The notes: generated from the letters alone by a model not told the origin. Numbered from the stretch's first letter, positions 22,811-35,355 are shown. The stretch is 64,000 nucleotides of DNA from Morella rubra (GCA_003952965.2 RXIC02000415.1:808-64807); one strand, 5' to 3'. Program-made: numbers and translations.

Positions 22811-22887
22811 TTTTAAAGTCTTTCTTACAATTGTAGTCAAGGAAACTTCCGTGGCAGTATTTGATCAAGCACGCGCTGGAATCTCGG

Positions 22888-22894
22888 TATAAAA
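22888..22894 (+). promoter_or_regulatory. TATA box of the WAK-like pseudogene
   Basis: TATAAAA about 65 bp upstream of the start codon at 22959, in a segment also present upstream of copy A (20411). A core promoter position is consistent with the short leader. Confidence 0.6.
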
Positions 22895-22958
22895 GCTGGA
22901 GGCCAGGGCATGCATCTCTGCTTCACAACTCCATTCATTATCGTCGCAAGACAGAGAG

Positions 22959-25900
22959 ATGGCAGTGCAAATGGTGTTCCTTATCATTTTTCTACCATCT
23001 ACACTTGAACCATTCGCACAAGCCGCGAAATTAGCAAAAAGCTCATGCCAAGATCGCTGTGGGAACGTTAGCATTCCATACCCTTTTGGAATGGGAGCCG
23101 CGCATTGCTACCTTGACGAATCGGTTCGCGATAGATTGCAATGTTACTGAGCCTTCGGGCTCTCGCAAGCCTTTCTGGAGGTCCTGGCCGTACTTGGAGG
23201 TGCTGGAAATTCAGTTAGACGGCACTGGGCTCGTCAAATTTCCGATTTTCAATTTCGGTAATATTACTGATGAGGTTCTCGACTACGGTTGTACCAAGGA
23301 ACACCTTTCATGGTCTCCCAGACCAAAAACAGATTCGTTGCCGTGGGTTGCAACAACATTTGCCTCAATAGGAACTTTTATAATGAATCAGTTATAATTG
23401 GTGGGTGCATGTCCTTCTGTGGCGAAACTGGATCTGTAAATGCAAGCGACTGCAATGGCATTAACTGCTGCCAAACCGCAATACCTTCAGTTCTCGACCA
23501 ACCAGTCAAACTAACTGTGAAGCCAATAAATGACCGGAAGGTGGGCAAATCAGTGAGGTCTGCATTCCTGGTAGATACAGAATGGTTCAAGGAGAATTTT
23601 AGAATGCCAATCCCAGATAACTACACCGTTGCAGTGGCAATTCAATGGCAGATTATAGTAGTACTTTATTCAATTCACTTGGATTGAGTTCTACGTCCCC
23701 AACCTATCATTGTTCTAATCAGACTGCTTTTGGAAATAACAGGAGCTTAGCTTTCATATGTTCCTGCAATAACGGCTATGAAGGAAATCCCTATCTTCCT
23801 GAAGGATGTCAAGGTAAGCTTTCTTTTCTTTTTCCTCGGCGAATAGTCTGTCAATTCCATTTTTGGAAGGAGAAATTAAATTTCTCTATTTATTTCAAAT
23901 TAACTTTATTAGCTGATGTTTTAAACGACCTGCGTCATCAGACCACGCGTATGTCTGAAATAACAGAGTCGCCTCCGATAGAGGCTGGAAGGGAAGGAAA
24001 GAGGGAATCCCACAACTTAATTTATTAGACAGAAACCTCTTGAGCTTCAATTTGTATAAACATTCTCTCCAAATTTACTGTATTTTTTTCAAGTTATAAA
24101 CTTCCAATTTTTATATCAATTTGGATGAGATGCCATTAATACTTATGTTTGCATATCTCACATTCTCATGGTTTTCTTGTCATTGCAATGTCAGATGTTG
24201 ACGAATGTGCAGATCCTCATCTCAACAATTGTTCGAGGTACTTGTCTTACGAGAATGGCCGGAGTACTCATGAAAAGATGGGCTGCAAAAATACTAAGGG
24301 TCTTACGAATGCTACTCGATTAAGAACACCAGGTTGAGGATCAAAGGCATCATTATAGGTACGTACGTCTTCTTAATCTTGCATCATTATAAAAACATTA
24401 TTAAATGTTACTGATTGAATTTGCTGCCTATAAAAATCTTGGGAAAAAATCATAGCAAGCTCTATATCTATGGGTAAAAAACAATAAGCTCCCCTTCAAT
24501 AAATGTATTCCAATTTATTTTATTACCTTCCTGATCTGGCCTTTAAATACTACGAAAAGTGATGTGGATTGATCGAAATGGCCCCCAAGACAAAATTAGA
24601 AAAAAAATAATTAATAAAGTTAAAAACGAATAGAAACATGAAACATATATAATTTCTATATTCATAAGATTGGCATATTGATCATCCATGTGATCATTAT
24701 CTCCTGATCTTTTGTTGTTGATGACTTTTTAGTTTTCATAAACTATTCTGCGCACTTTCCTTGCAATCAAAAGAGAAACACTTCCAAGTATAATTGTCTC
24801 TCAATATAACTGTAAGGAGTAATCTTTTCTTATTTCAATGAGTTAAACAGGTGTTAGCACAGGCGTTGGGGTACCATTTCTACTTATTTGTGGATGGGGA
24901 TCGTACAAAGGACTAAAGAAAAGGAAGATGATGAAGCGCAAGGAGAAGTTCTTCAAACGAAATGGTGGATTGTTGTTACAACAACAATTATCTTCAAGTG
25001 AAGTGAATGTTGGGAACCCCAACCTATTTACTTCAAAGGATTTGGAGAAGGCAACTGATCATTTTAATGTGAACAGAATACTTGGTCAAGGAGGACAAGG
25101 CACTGTTTACAAAGCCATGTTACCAGATGGAAAAATCATTGCAGTAAAAAAGTCAAAGGTAATTGGCGAAGAAAAAATCAAAGAATTCATTAATGAAGTT
25201 GTCATTCTGTTCAATCATAGGAACGTGGTTAAGCTACTTGGTTGTTGCTTGGAGACAGAAGTTCCTCTATTAGTTTATGAATTTATACCAAATGGAACTC
25301 TTTTCCAATACCTCCATAACCGCAACGAGGATTTTTCATTAACATGGAATATGCGCTTACGAATTGCCACAGAAATTGCAGGAGCTCTATTCTATCTACA
25401 CTCAGCAGCTTCTTCACCTATTTACCACCGGGACATCAAGTCTGTAAACATCCTCTTAGATGAAAAGTACAGAGCAAAAATAGCAGATTTTGGGATTTCA
25501 AGATCTATTGCTGTTGATCAAACTCATCTGACACACTAGTGCATGGAACTTTTGGATACTTGGACCCTGAGTATTTTCGGTCAAGTCAATTTTCAGAAAA
25601 GAGTGATGTTTATAGTTTTGGTGTGGTTCTTGCTGAGCTCTTGACTGGAGAAAAAGCAATCTTTTCAACAATAGTACAAGAGACTAAAGGTTTAGCTGCA
25701 TATTTCACCGATTCAATGGAAGAGAATAATTTGTTGAATATTATTGATAATCGAGTTTTGGAAGATGGTGAGAAAGAAGAGATCATTGTGGTTGCGAACC
25801 TTACAAGAAGATGCTTAAATGTAAGTGGAAGGGAACGACCAACGATGAAAGAAGTTGCAACAGAGCTGGAGGCAGTGCAAGTGTTGCGGAAAGCTACAAA

Positions 25901-26022
25901 TCATCGACTCCAGCAACAACGTGGATGAAGATGCTAAAACTGAAATGTACGAGGCATGGGATGTTTCTGCATCGAGGATGTTAAGTATGGACCGCAATGA
26001 ATCTTCTTCTCTTGATGCTTAA
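22959..26022 (+). pseudogene. WAK-like receptor kinase pseudogene (copy B)
   Basis: Wall-associated-kinase-like receptor, normally a plasma-membrane protein that senses pectin fragments. Exon 1 (22959-23813) encodes a signal peptide, the GUB_WAK region (CQDRCGNVSIPYPFGMG) and an EGF-like stretch (CSCNNGYEGNPYLPEGC). Exon 2 (24195-24358) starts DVDECADP, a calcium-binding EGF opening. Exon 3 (24851-26022) has a short membrane segment and a kinase: GQGGQGTVY loop (25085), VKK lysine, [13 protein letters not shown] (25423), DFG, GYLDPEYF. Introns are GT-AG and the exon 1/2 codon split is conserved. Breaks: frameshifts near 23120, 23290-23310, 23640, 25533 (one base lost after HLT) and about 25908, and a stop at 24334-24336. 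The kinase motifs remain canonical, so loss looks recent. Confidence 0.9.
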
Positions 26023-26239
26023 AAATTATTATGGTGTTTGTTTTGAATTCAATCTCTCGCAACTTTGTTGGACTCCAATATTGTTAAGTGTTTAGTTGTC
26101 TACTTAATTTTCATTTTTAAAGTTATTTTGCCCTGCATTTTCTTTTACTTTTGATATGTTTTTTCATATGGAAAATGTTAGTATAATCTCAATTTTAATG
26201 CATATCAAACACAAGTCTAGAATAAAGAAACATAGTTCA

Positions 26240-26625
26240 ACCAGATATGCTAACACCAAAATTAGCAAAAACGATATTTTATAAATCTGCAAAAATAAAA
26301 AATACAAATATGAGGCTCCAATCTATCACGCACATGCTACTTTGGAGAACTTTCAAATTGTTTCCAATAAGAAAAAGAAGAATCGCTTGCCTTTTTGGTG
26401 TCCATTTGATGTGTCCTATTGTTTACACTTGCAGCTCGACGCAACGTATGCACCAAGAAATATTGGACATTAAAAAGCTTCCTTCAGTTCATTTGATCTT
26501 TTATTCTCTTGGCAAATTTAATTGATCTTTTGAGAAAATTGTGTTCATGCTTCATATTGTAATTCACAAGCCCATTCATTCTCTTCACAAGAAAGAGAGA
26601 CGACAAAGAGAGAAGGTAGAGGGAG
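26240..26625 (+). promoter_or_regulatory. Duplicated WAK upstream region (copy C)
   Basis: Parallels 21440-21540 and 22140-22200 of the copy B upstream region (AAAAAGAAGAATCGCTTGCC, CTTTTATTCTCTTGGCAAATTTAATTGAT), then runs into a leader CATTCATTCTCTTCACAAGAAAGAGAG before the ATG at 26626. The foldback present upstream of copy B is absent here. No clear TATA box. Confidence 0.55.
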
Positions 26626-26800
26626 ATGGCAGTGCAAATGGCGTACTTTTGGATCATTTTGTTATTGTCTACATTTGATCCATTAACACAAGCCTCCAAA
26701 TTAGCAAAAGGCTCATGTGAAGATCACTGTGGCGTGCAGCGATAGCATCCCTTTTGGAATGGGAGCCGATCCTTGCTACCTTGACATACGGAATGGTTCG
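26626..26800 (+). pseudogene. WAK-like first-exon fragment (copy C)
   Basis: Starts MAVQMAYFWIILLLSTFD, a signal peptide nearly the same as copy B, then SKLAKGSCEDHCG, the GUB_WAK opening. A TAG stop ends the frame at 26743-26745. Just past it the expected IPFGMGADPCYLD can be read in another frame, so there has been a small deletion. WAK similarity stops by about 26800, where unrelated repeat DNA begins, so the rest of the gene has been lost. It is a third member of the tandem cluster. Confidence 0.85.
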
Positions 26801-26849
26801 TACATAATATTGATTGTGTTTGCTTGTCTATTTTTCTAACTCTTTATAT

Positions 26850-27170
26850 ATATAGATCGTTGTAGACGATAATCATTCATCCCAATCTCGTATCGTAAGA
26901 CCCATCCCTAAAATTCAAGGGGACGAATTTCGGGTTGTCCCCAAACACTGAAGGCATCAAGGACGCAACACCACAGTTCGTTCCTAAACAACTCCTTTTG
27001 GGAAAAACTTCTTCATCCATAAAAATCACTCATTTCTCGCCTATGGTCCGATTCATCCCCTTTAATGCTTGGATGGCTGCTTAGGGAGCCTTTTTGGGAT
27101 GAAAAACTTCATGCCAAATTAATACTCGGACGGCAAGCTCCATGTCAATGAAAGTTTGTCTACTAAATAA
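26850..27170. mobile_element. DNA-transposon-like fragment with GGGACGAA phrases
   Basis: GGGGACGAATTTCGGG, CCTTTTGGGAAAAACTTC and TTTTGGGATGAAAAAC phrases resemble the CACTA-B subterminal repeats at 1590-2770. No terminus is visible and it abuts the Copia LTR. Assignment is weak. Confidence 0.35.
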
Positions 27171-27175
27171 TTCTT

Positions 27176-28410
27176 ACAGATTCTCTTCGATCTTCAAGGA
27201 AATCTTGATTCTGAACAATCTTCGAATTCTTCAAATCTTATTTAGCTCACCACCTAAAAATTTGTTAGATCTCACAACTTTAGCAACCCAATTGTTTTGC
27301 CTCCTTCCTTTCCACGCATCAAAGCCGTCAGATGGTTTCATAAAGTCCTAATGGTTAACTGTCTAGAAAAAGCTATCTTATAGTCTTTTTCTGAACCCTA
27401 GCTGTGATATGACGTGGGATCGTTAGGGATCTCAGATCTCAGCCGTAGGATCACATGGAAAATTTTTTCTATTATTTTCCTTATATTCTTATATTCCGAA
27501 TTTTGGGCTTTTACTAATTGTGATCATGTCATTAACATATCATAATTTACCCCCGAGAAGATGAGATTGATTTGTGAAATCCATTTTGCTAACAATCATT
27601 AACTTATTTATCCTTCCACCATACTATATTTCACATGAGCTAATAGAATCAGAATAATATCACCGATTAAATCCCTAGCTCATACAGTTATTAATTCCAA
27701 GCTGTAACCTATTGAATTGTCAAATTGTTTCCAAACAATTTATTAATTACACTAGGCCAGTGATTTTCCAGAGTTCAACCCCATACAGATTTAATGAATA
27801 TACTATCTCGTTAAGAGACTGGTGGATTCCTTATTGAACATTTATACAAAACTATTTATTATATACTATACCTAACTTTGTCTGGAATATTTAATCCATA
27901 AGATCATCACCAAATGACTCAGTCAAAGCACAAGTATACAACAAACAATTCCATACAAATCTCTCATGTCTAAGGATACTATAAGTCAATTGTGCTGAAT
28001 ATCATTCTCACTATCAGTGATCACTTCTATAAGATATTCATATTTTATCCTGCTCAATGCATATACTCTTATAGTGCACCCACTCCTTTGCTTAAGGTCA
28101 CTATCTCAATGACAGAGTCCATCATCCTATTTAATAGAGGCACAACAAGTGTAGACCTATATACATAAACATGTACCTTGGTCTAGAACAAATGTCAAGT
28201 AAACAAGGAACCGAAAAGTCATATTCTCCGCCTTTGATTCATTAATCATTGGCATGACTTTTCTACAATGTCACTTAACAATAAAACTGTGTGACATCTT
28301 ATGTCACAACATAATACCCATAAATAAATAAACACATGTGATAAAACAAAAGAAATAATTATGTCATAACCATTCTTAAGTAAACTGGCTTTTAAGGCAT
28401 ATATCCTACA
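27176..28410 (-). repeat. 3' LTR of the Tork-like Copia (left)
   Basis: Ends ATATCCTACA at 28410 directly before the purine tract complement (ATCTCCCATTTG). Shares TTAGATCTCACAAC, CTTCCTTTCCAC and ACTGTCTAGAAAAAGC with the right copy, and GCCGTAGGATCACATGG with the LTR at 59811-60360. The left limit is approximate. Confidence 0.7.
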
Positions 28411-28429
28411 ATCTCCCATTTGTACTTAA

Positions 28430-29300
28430 AACCACTCATACATATACTTGATTCCCATTGACTCTAAATATTTCTCGAACACCTTTTGTGTCATTGCCTT
28501 TGTGAATGAGTCTGCAATGTTCACATCTGATGCTATCTTGTTCATAACTACATTACCATGGTTCACTATGTCACGTATAAGATTAAACCTTCTTTCTATG
28601 TGTTTTGTCCTCTGATGAGCCCTTGGTTCTGCTGCTTATGTTATAGCACCATTGTTGTCACAATGAATGGTGATAGGAAACTCAATCAAAGGGAAAACCT
28701 CAAGCTCTTGTACGAATTTATGAATCCATACAGCTTCCTTTCCAGATTCACTTGCAGCTATATATTCTACTTCAGTTGTAGAGTCAACAGTAGTACTTTG
28801 CCTGAAACTCTTCTAGCTCACTGCTCTTTTACCCAACATGAATACAAATCTAAATGTCGATCTTCTATCATTGATCATATTGAAAATTTGAATCTATGTA
28901 TCCCTAGACATTAAGCGAATCCTCACCTCCAAACACCAACATGCAGTACTTGGTTCTTTTCAAATACTTGAGGATATGCTTAACTGTTGTCTAGTGCTCA
29001 AGTCCTGAGTTTGATTTATATCTACTCACAATACTAACTGCAAGACTAATATCTTGCCTTGTACAAAGCATTGCATAGATGAGGCTCCCTACTGCCGAAG
29101 CATAAGGACATGTCCTCGTCTTATCTCTCTCATCTTGTGTCTCAGGAGACATCCTTTTGGAGAGATGAATGCTTATGCCTAAAAGGTAAGAACCCTTTCT
29201 TGGCATCCTACATGTGATACCTTGCCAGTATTTTGTCAATGTAGTGGACTTGTGAAAGTCCCAAAAGCATATTTTCTTGGTCTCCAAACAATTTGATCCA
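28430..29300 (-). pseudogene. Copia RNase H and RT tail piece
   Basis: Minus-strand wording YASAVGSLIYAMLCTRQDIS followed by VSIVSRY is the RT-to-RNase H junction of Copia elements. Further along, the RNase H segment resembles 60591-60794 of the other copy (WRSFKQNTTADSTTEAEYVA type). Broken fossil. Confidence 0.75.
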
Positions 29301-29401
29301 AAGAATACTTGATACTCTTCTTCAAGAAAAGTTGTGTTCTGATAATAATTACCTTTTTATCACATGGATCATAAGAATGATACCAAGTGGCCATTTTTGG
29401 G

Positions 29402-30175
29402 TTAACCCATAAATAAACACTTTACAGTCCTTGATTCCAATTTTCCCACATTAAAGATTTTAACATGAGCTGGACATCCCCATACTATCAAATGATTAAG
29501 ACTAGGTCTCTTACCAGTCCATAGTTCATAAGGAGTTTTTGGAACTGACTTAGTGGGTATCCTATTTAAGATATAAATAGTTGCCTCTAAGGTGTAACCC
29601 CAAAAATATATAGGTAATTCAGACATGCTCATCATCGATCAAACCATATTCAAAAAGGTCTGGTTTCTTCTTTCTGCAAGACCATTGTGTTGTGGTGTAA
29701 CTGGGGGAGTCATCTAAGATATGATGCCTCTATCTCGTTGATATGTCTAAAACTCACCAGAGATGTATTAACCTCCTCTGTCAGACCTGAGTATCTTGAT
29801 ACTCATTTCCAATTGGTTTTCCAGTTCCATCTGAAATTCTTTGAACTTTTCAAAGGTTTCAGATTTTTGTTTCATCAGATACAGATAACCATACCTAGAA
29901 TAATCATCTGTAAAAGTAATGAAGTAGGAAGAACCTCTTTTGGCTATGTGATTAAAGGAACCACATACATCAGTGTGTACCAACTCCAATAAACTAGTAG
30001 CTCTAATCCCTTTTCCTTTAAAAGGGCTCTTGGGCATTTGGCCTTGCAAGCAAGATTCATATATAGGGTAGGGTTCTACCTTCAAAAGGTTTAATGGTCC
30101 ATCCCTCACTAATCTGTTGATCCTATCTAGATTAGCATGACCAAGTCTTAGAAGCCACATAACAGTGGGATTCAA
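29402..30175 (-). pseudogene. Copia integrase piece
   Basis: Shows the GAG-pre-integrase zinc region (LRLGHANLDRINRLVRDG, then CLQGQMPKSPF), the integrase core (HTDVCGSFNHIAKRGSSYF, then TDDYSRYGYLYLMK) and the C-terminal part ([20 protein letters not shown], then [15 protein letters not shown]). Family Ty1/Copia, Tork-like. Broken fossil. Confidence 0.8.
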
Positions 30176-30243
30176 TATTATTCACTGGTATCAGCTTCTT
30201 TCTCAATATTATTCATAGAGCCTACCATAATATCCAAAATGTA

Positions 30244-30600
30244 TTAACCATCAATAATATTATTAGAAGCTACAAATTGAGTTTTAAATTTGATAACAAG
30301 TTTAGAACTAAAAAATAGTGAATTTCCTGATAAGCAAAGTTTTGAAACTGAAATCAAGTTTCTGTGAACTTCTGGTACATAAAGACAGTCATCCAAAATC
30401 AAAGTTTTATTTCTTTGTAGACTCAAGTGAAAAATACCAATGGATGTTGCTACAAAATTTGCAGTCATTCCTATTCTTAACACAATTTCCCCTTTATCTA
30501 ACCTCCAGGTTTCTTTAAACCCTTGCAACGTATTGCAAATGTGAGAGGTAGTGCCTGAATCGACACACCAAGAATTTCATGGACAATTCATCAAATTCGC
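30244..30600 (-). pseudogene. Copia protease region piece
   Basis: Minus-strand wording QGFKETWRLDKGEIVLRIG and YVPEVHRNLISVSKLC lies between the protease and the GAG-pre-integrase domain in Copia polyproteins. The corresponding part of the element at 59811 includes WCVDSGTTSHICN, the aspartic protease active site. Broken fossil. Confidence 0.7.
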
Positions 30601-30679
30601 TTCTATGATAGGCATATCTTCAGAAGGAAACATATTTTGATCAACAACATTTTGGCCCAGTCCTAAAATATAATATGAA

Positions 30680-31930
30680 GGATAAAGATTTGACATATTA
30701 AATCTACTAAAACAAAGAAAGAACAATCACATGTATATATATTCTACTAGCATTGGGTTTTTGAATGACTAATGGTACCTCCCACTACGACATTGCAATC
30801 AATAAAAAATCTAGAATATAACAATTATATTCTGTGTCACTAGTGGGTATCAAGAACTTTTACCTCATATGCACATGATCATATTTTGGTAACCATGGGT
30901 ACATCATGTAAAAGCGAATAATAATTATCCATTATGAATTCATCTCTTGTCACCTACTAATAGCATGTAATTATTCGTAATTCTTGATATTTCTCTTGGC
31001 CACCAAACAAACACAATAGTCACTATTTTTGCATATGTGTTTATTTGGTTAAGGGCAACTATCGTCTAAATGAGATGTAATTTTGAAATGGGTCAGCACT
31101 GCTATTTTAGTCAACACCCCCACTCCTCATACATCCTCATTTACACTCCAAAGAAATAAATGAGACAAACTACAAAAGTGAGAAATTGGAATCCCATATT
31201 TTAGTTTCATCCAACACTCAATAAAATAGAATTCTCATTTACCAACAATGGGGTGGCCATGGGATTAATTACCTCTAAACAATCCCATTTACCCTTGAAT
31301 TTTTATTTTTTTTGGCATGGTCAACGGTCAGCCTTTTTAGTTCGGGTCCAAGCCGATCCGAAACTGCAGGTCATGGTTGAGGTCTAACCTGGATAGAACA
31401 GAACCAACCGAACAAGCTGGACACATGGGCTGTCCCAATTAGGCCAGGCCCATGTAGTAACACCATACTACTCTTCACTCTTTTTTTTTCTTGAACCACT
31501 TGGGCTTGGGCCAAGTAGGGCAATTATTGCCCTACTCATTTGGCCCAGTGCATCACCCAGGGCATCTCTATGCCTTGGGCGCTGCAAGCCCCAATAGAGA
31601 GAGGCGGCCAACCTACCACAGGCCGGTCAACACGGGTGTTAAGTGGTGTTAGCAGTCCACCATGGCTGCGGATGCCACCCACCTCCGGCAGGGGTGCCAC
31701 GCCAGTGGCTCCGGCATAGATTCGGAAAGATTCTGGCAACCTATCTCAACATCCAAGTTATAAAATTTGCACAAGGAACAATAAGCAAAAATGTAGAGGT
31801 TTTAATAAATATTCAATTCTAATATTAAAACCAATATAAACGAAAACAATTTTCATTTATTCCTATGCAACAATTGTGTAGATCTTAAACAAATTTCATG
31901 AGTATGAGGTTCAACTAACCTTGCTCTGAC
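30680..31930. other. Copia leader region with a GC-rich insert-like block
   Basis: The space where gag would be expected holds AT-rich DNA and, at about 31320-31740, a conspicuously GC-rich block (GGTCCAAGCCGATCC, GGCCGGTCAACACGGG, GGGGTGCCACGCC). The block has no recognised protein. The minus-strand open frame 31536-31739 is unconvincing. 31740-31930 looks like the leader between primer site and gag. Confidence 0.45.
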
Positions 31931-31934
31931 AGAC

Positions 31935-32415
31935 TAGATCTTCGATTTCTGAAGAAAATTTGTGATTTGAAAATTCTGGTCTTTCGAATTCTTTAGATCT
32001 TGTTTTGCTCATCCTTCTCTCAATTTGTTAGATCTCACAACACAGCCTACTGCCTTCTTCCTTTCCACACCCACAGTCATCACAGGATTTCTTAAAGTAA
32101 ATGGCCAACTGTCTAGAAAAGCTATCTTATAGCCTTTTTTTGAACCCTAGCTGTGATATGGTGATCGTCAGGGCCTATCTCGGCAAATCACATGGAAAAC
32201 TTTTTTCCATTATTTCCCTTATATTCTTTTATTCGGGCTTCTACTAATTGTGATTATGTCCATTAACATATCACAATTTACCCCCGACTGAAATCCCTTT
32301 TGCTAACAATTATTAGTACTATATTCCACATGAGCCAATAGGATAATAATATCACCGATTAAATTCTAGCTTATATAATTCTTAATTCCTAGCTCATTAA
32401 GAAGGTTACTGGTTA
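31935..32415 (-). repeat. 5' LTR of the Tork-like Copia (right, partial)
   Basis: Parallels 27176-27700: TTTAGATCTTGTTTTGCTCA, TTGTTAGATCTCACAAC, GAACCCTAGCTGTGATATGG, ACCGATTAAATTC. It is shorter than the left copy. Divergence between the two copies indicates an old insertion. Confidence 0.7.
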
Positions 32416-32540
32416 AAAGGAAGGTTGTAAGTCGATTAAGAAACATTTAACAAAAGAAGTGAAATCGTACAAAATATTAAATTGGTATATTTGCACTTTA
32501 CTATGGAGAACTTTAGTCAGTTAACGACTAAAACGAAAAT

Positions 32541-34733
32541 GGTAAAATCGTAAAAAGTATCGTATCATAATAATATACACCTATTTAGGAAAATCTCATT
32601 AACGAATTAGGTTGAAAACTGATTGGTATCAAAAAAAGATTAAAGTGTAATTAAAGGAAATAAATAATCCTTGTAGGAAGAACTCAACATAGATAAATAC
32701 ACACTTTCCTTTAAACAAACACAGTTTGGTACAAAAGGGTCCTTTGGGAGGATTACAAAAGAATAGGCCTAGGTTATACGAAAATGTGGGCTTCCTATAG
32801 TCCACCTAGCTTGTACAACTGTGTTCCAATGATCAAAAATAGTTTTGAAACACTGCCATCAAAAGAAAATAAAAGAAACAACGAAAGAGGGGTACAAAAC
32901 AGACCCTACATCTAGAATCTCTTCGGCCTTGAAATTGTCCAACATCCGGCTTAACAATAAAAAGGCAAACACAAACAAATATAAAAGGGGTGAGTCCTAT
33001 TGACTCAGTAAGGGGGGGCGAAGGGACAAAGCATGCGAGATAGATAAGCAGGAACAATCATAGCAATGGGTAAACAATAATTAAGCACTGATAATAATAA
33101 GAAGGATAACGATGTATCTGTTTCCCGATCATATCGCGTTCTTTCTTTTCCAATTTTGTAGAGGTGTCCCTACTGCGCTCTGTTTAAGCCCCAGAGTCAA
33201 GGTTATGCATCCTCCTCTCCTCTAGGACTGTCTTGTGCCACCTGCACCAGGACTCGGTTAGGCAAGCCTTATACCATTGCCTAGGGAAACCAACCACTAT
33301 TCCTTTAGCGGTGGCTTGCACTTTCCCGATATGAATAGTACCGTTTCCCAATCTCAGGACCACCTCTATGTATAGGTTCTTTCTGGTCATAACAGTTTCC
33401 CATACCCATGAGATGATTATGCAGTATGACATATCCTAAGCATAACAGATTCACAATGCACATAAGTCGATTATAAAATGCACATATCCACTTTCACATT
33501 TTAATGTAAAGACATAGCACAAGAATGCATTTGAACTTTAATAGAACATTAAAAAGGAAAATAAAATAGTACGTACTAATTACGTACTAATTTATGTTCT
33601 AATTAATAGAACTTAGGACTAAAGTTAATATTTAGTGTCCTTCCTTTGATGAGAATGAATAACCTTTTACTTTTAATTTTCCTTAATAATGAATTAATCA
33701 TGTGAATTATTAATCAATATCAAATCTTCACTAAAATCCATGGATGAGGGCCTGTTGGGCCATATTAGACCTTATTGGACCTATCCCTAACGTTTTAAGA
33801 CTTACTGGGCTTGTTTAGGTTTATTGGGCCTAAAGTCCATTAGACCGCTAAACGGGCTTTGTGATTTGAGCCCCTAAATCTACTTGGTTTGAGCTTAAAT
33901 TTGGGCTTCCCCATCCACTTTTAATTCTCTATACAGCCATAAGTTATTTTTTCCGTTTGGACTTTTTTACCCTAACGTTTTGTGTGAAATGCTGAAACTA
34001 CCCTTAGAGACCTCCAAGGGCATTCTCAACCTTTCCCGACCTCCGATTGAGCTGAAAATTTTATAGGGACATCCTAAACACTCATAAAACCTATCTGGAA
34101 AGTTTCATACAAAAATTCAAAAGTGCAAGAATGATACATGCAAAATTTTACAGCAACAGCCATGGCCAACCCATGGCCTCTTATCCCCCAAAAATTCATG
34201 TTTTTGCCACTGATATGGCTTACAACACCCTTTGATCATATCAAATATGCACAGAAACCATTTTTAGCAAAGAAGTCTTAAAAAGAAATGAAGGATTTCC
34301 ACATGCAAGCTTGTCCTACTCATGTTCTCATGTAATAAATCCCTACTACGACTTTCTTTCTTTCATTTAATGACTAAACACTAATATAGAATCAAACAGC
34401 AAGCCAAAAGCGTGAAGAACACGTTTTCCCCAACTAAAATGCGCAATAGAAACTACCCCTTACCTATGCTTTAACTTCCAGCAACAAAGAATCTAGAGAT
34501 ACTCTGTACATTTTCAATTTTCTACCGTAAAAACCAACATCTTTACGTATTCTTTTAATATTTTGCAGCTCTTAGATGTTAACATGTGATTATCTCATAA
34601 TAGGACGTTATACTATAAACGAACTAAAATATTACATCAACCAACTCATCAATATTCCATCCCCAACTACAAAATGACATGAAACATTAACAAAAACTTG
34701 GAAGAGTAAATGTCCCCTATATAGCTCACAGGT
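32541..34733 (-). mobile_element. Long LTR (Gypsy type), left part, split by nested Gypsy
   Basis: With 50011-51368 this forms one long LTR interrupted by the Gypsy element at 34734. It carries the TGAGTC-N6-GACTCAGTAAGG palindrome (about 32993) that also marks the LTR at 4217. The left limit is uncertain: 32541 is placed only by analogy to the spacing in related LTRs, and a TGTAGGAAG phrase at 32674 is an alternative. No gene is seen in it. Confidence 0.5.
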
Positions 34734-35352
34734 TGATGCAGGAGCATCCCTTGCACCTTGGCATACAACACTTGTATCTTAACAAAGCATCTCGGGCCGA
34801 GGTAACAAAGCATCTCTTGTATCTCGGGAGATCTGCACCTCGGCTGGAACTATTTACGAAGATTTAGTCAGCGTGCAATATATTGTTGGAAAGCTCTACG
34901 TCTCTAGTTTCAAACGCACTTGACCTCATATCATTTGAAGATTCCTAGAGAAAGTTATGACCTTTTTACTACTGGACGTTGGGAATGGCAACAGTCAGCG
35001 AATTTCAAAGTGCATTTAATTTCTTTTGTGTTGGAATTGTCTAGACTTTATTATTCCGTTTTTTCTAGCTTGACCATGATGTAATGAACTTTATATATGA
35101 GTGATTATCCAAAATAAAGAGAAGAACTTTTGATTCAAAGATATAATTCTTGCAAGTGTATCTTGCTTTGGAGTTGAGTGACATCCTCCTACCAATCAAG
35201 CGAGTGGCTTGGTCGCGTCGAGTGGCATCCGCGATTAGTAGCGTCGAGTGGCTTCCGCTACCCCTGGTCGAGTGGCATCCCAGGACTATCCCCTTCCCTT
35301 GGCTCAATCCTTTTCGGATTTTGCCAAGCCTTGCAGATCCCGGTCTGCATCA
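34734..35352 (+). repeat. 5' LTR of the Gypsy element
   Basis: TGATGCAGGAGCATCCC at the start, CCCGGTCTGCATCA at the end. Contains a TATA-like CTTTATATATGAG (about 35089) and AATAAAG downstream, plausible as promoter and poly(A) signals. The open frames at 35150-35490 come from the LTR's GTGGCATCC/CGAGTGGC repeats and are not genes. Confidence 0.9.
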
Positions 35353-35355
35353 AAT

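Larger units (their letters stand above)
27176..32415 (-). mobile_element. Copia element, Tork-like, broken, minus strand
   Basis: A left LTR (3' end in element orientation), a purine tract just inside it (28411-28426, read on the minus strand), RNase H, RT, integrase and protease wording in the order expected for Ty1/Copia, and a second, shorter LTR copy on the right. A degenerate primer site (TTGCTCTGA, complementary to TCAGAGC of the tRNA-iMet site) lies at about 31920. Several coding breaks are present and gag is not recognisable. It belongs to the same family as the element at 59811. Confidence 0.8.

Noticed and set aside
31536-31739. 67-codon minus-strand frame in the GC-rich block
   Set aside because: No recognisable domain. 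The open frame is explained by the high GC content.
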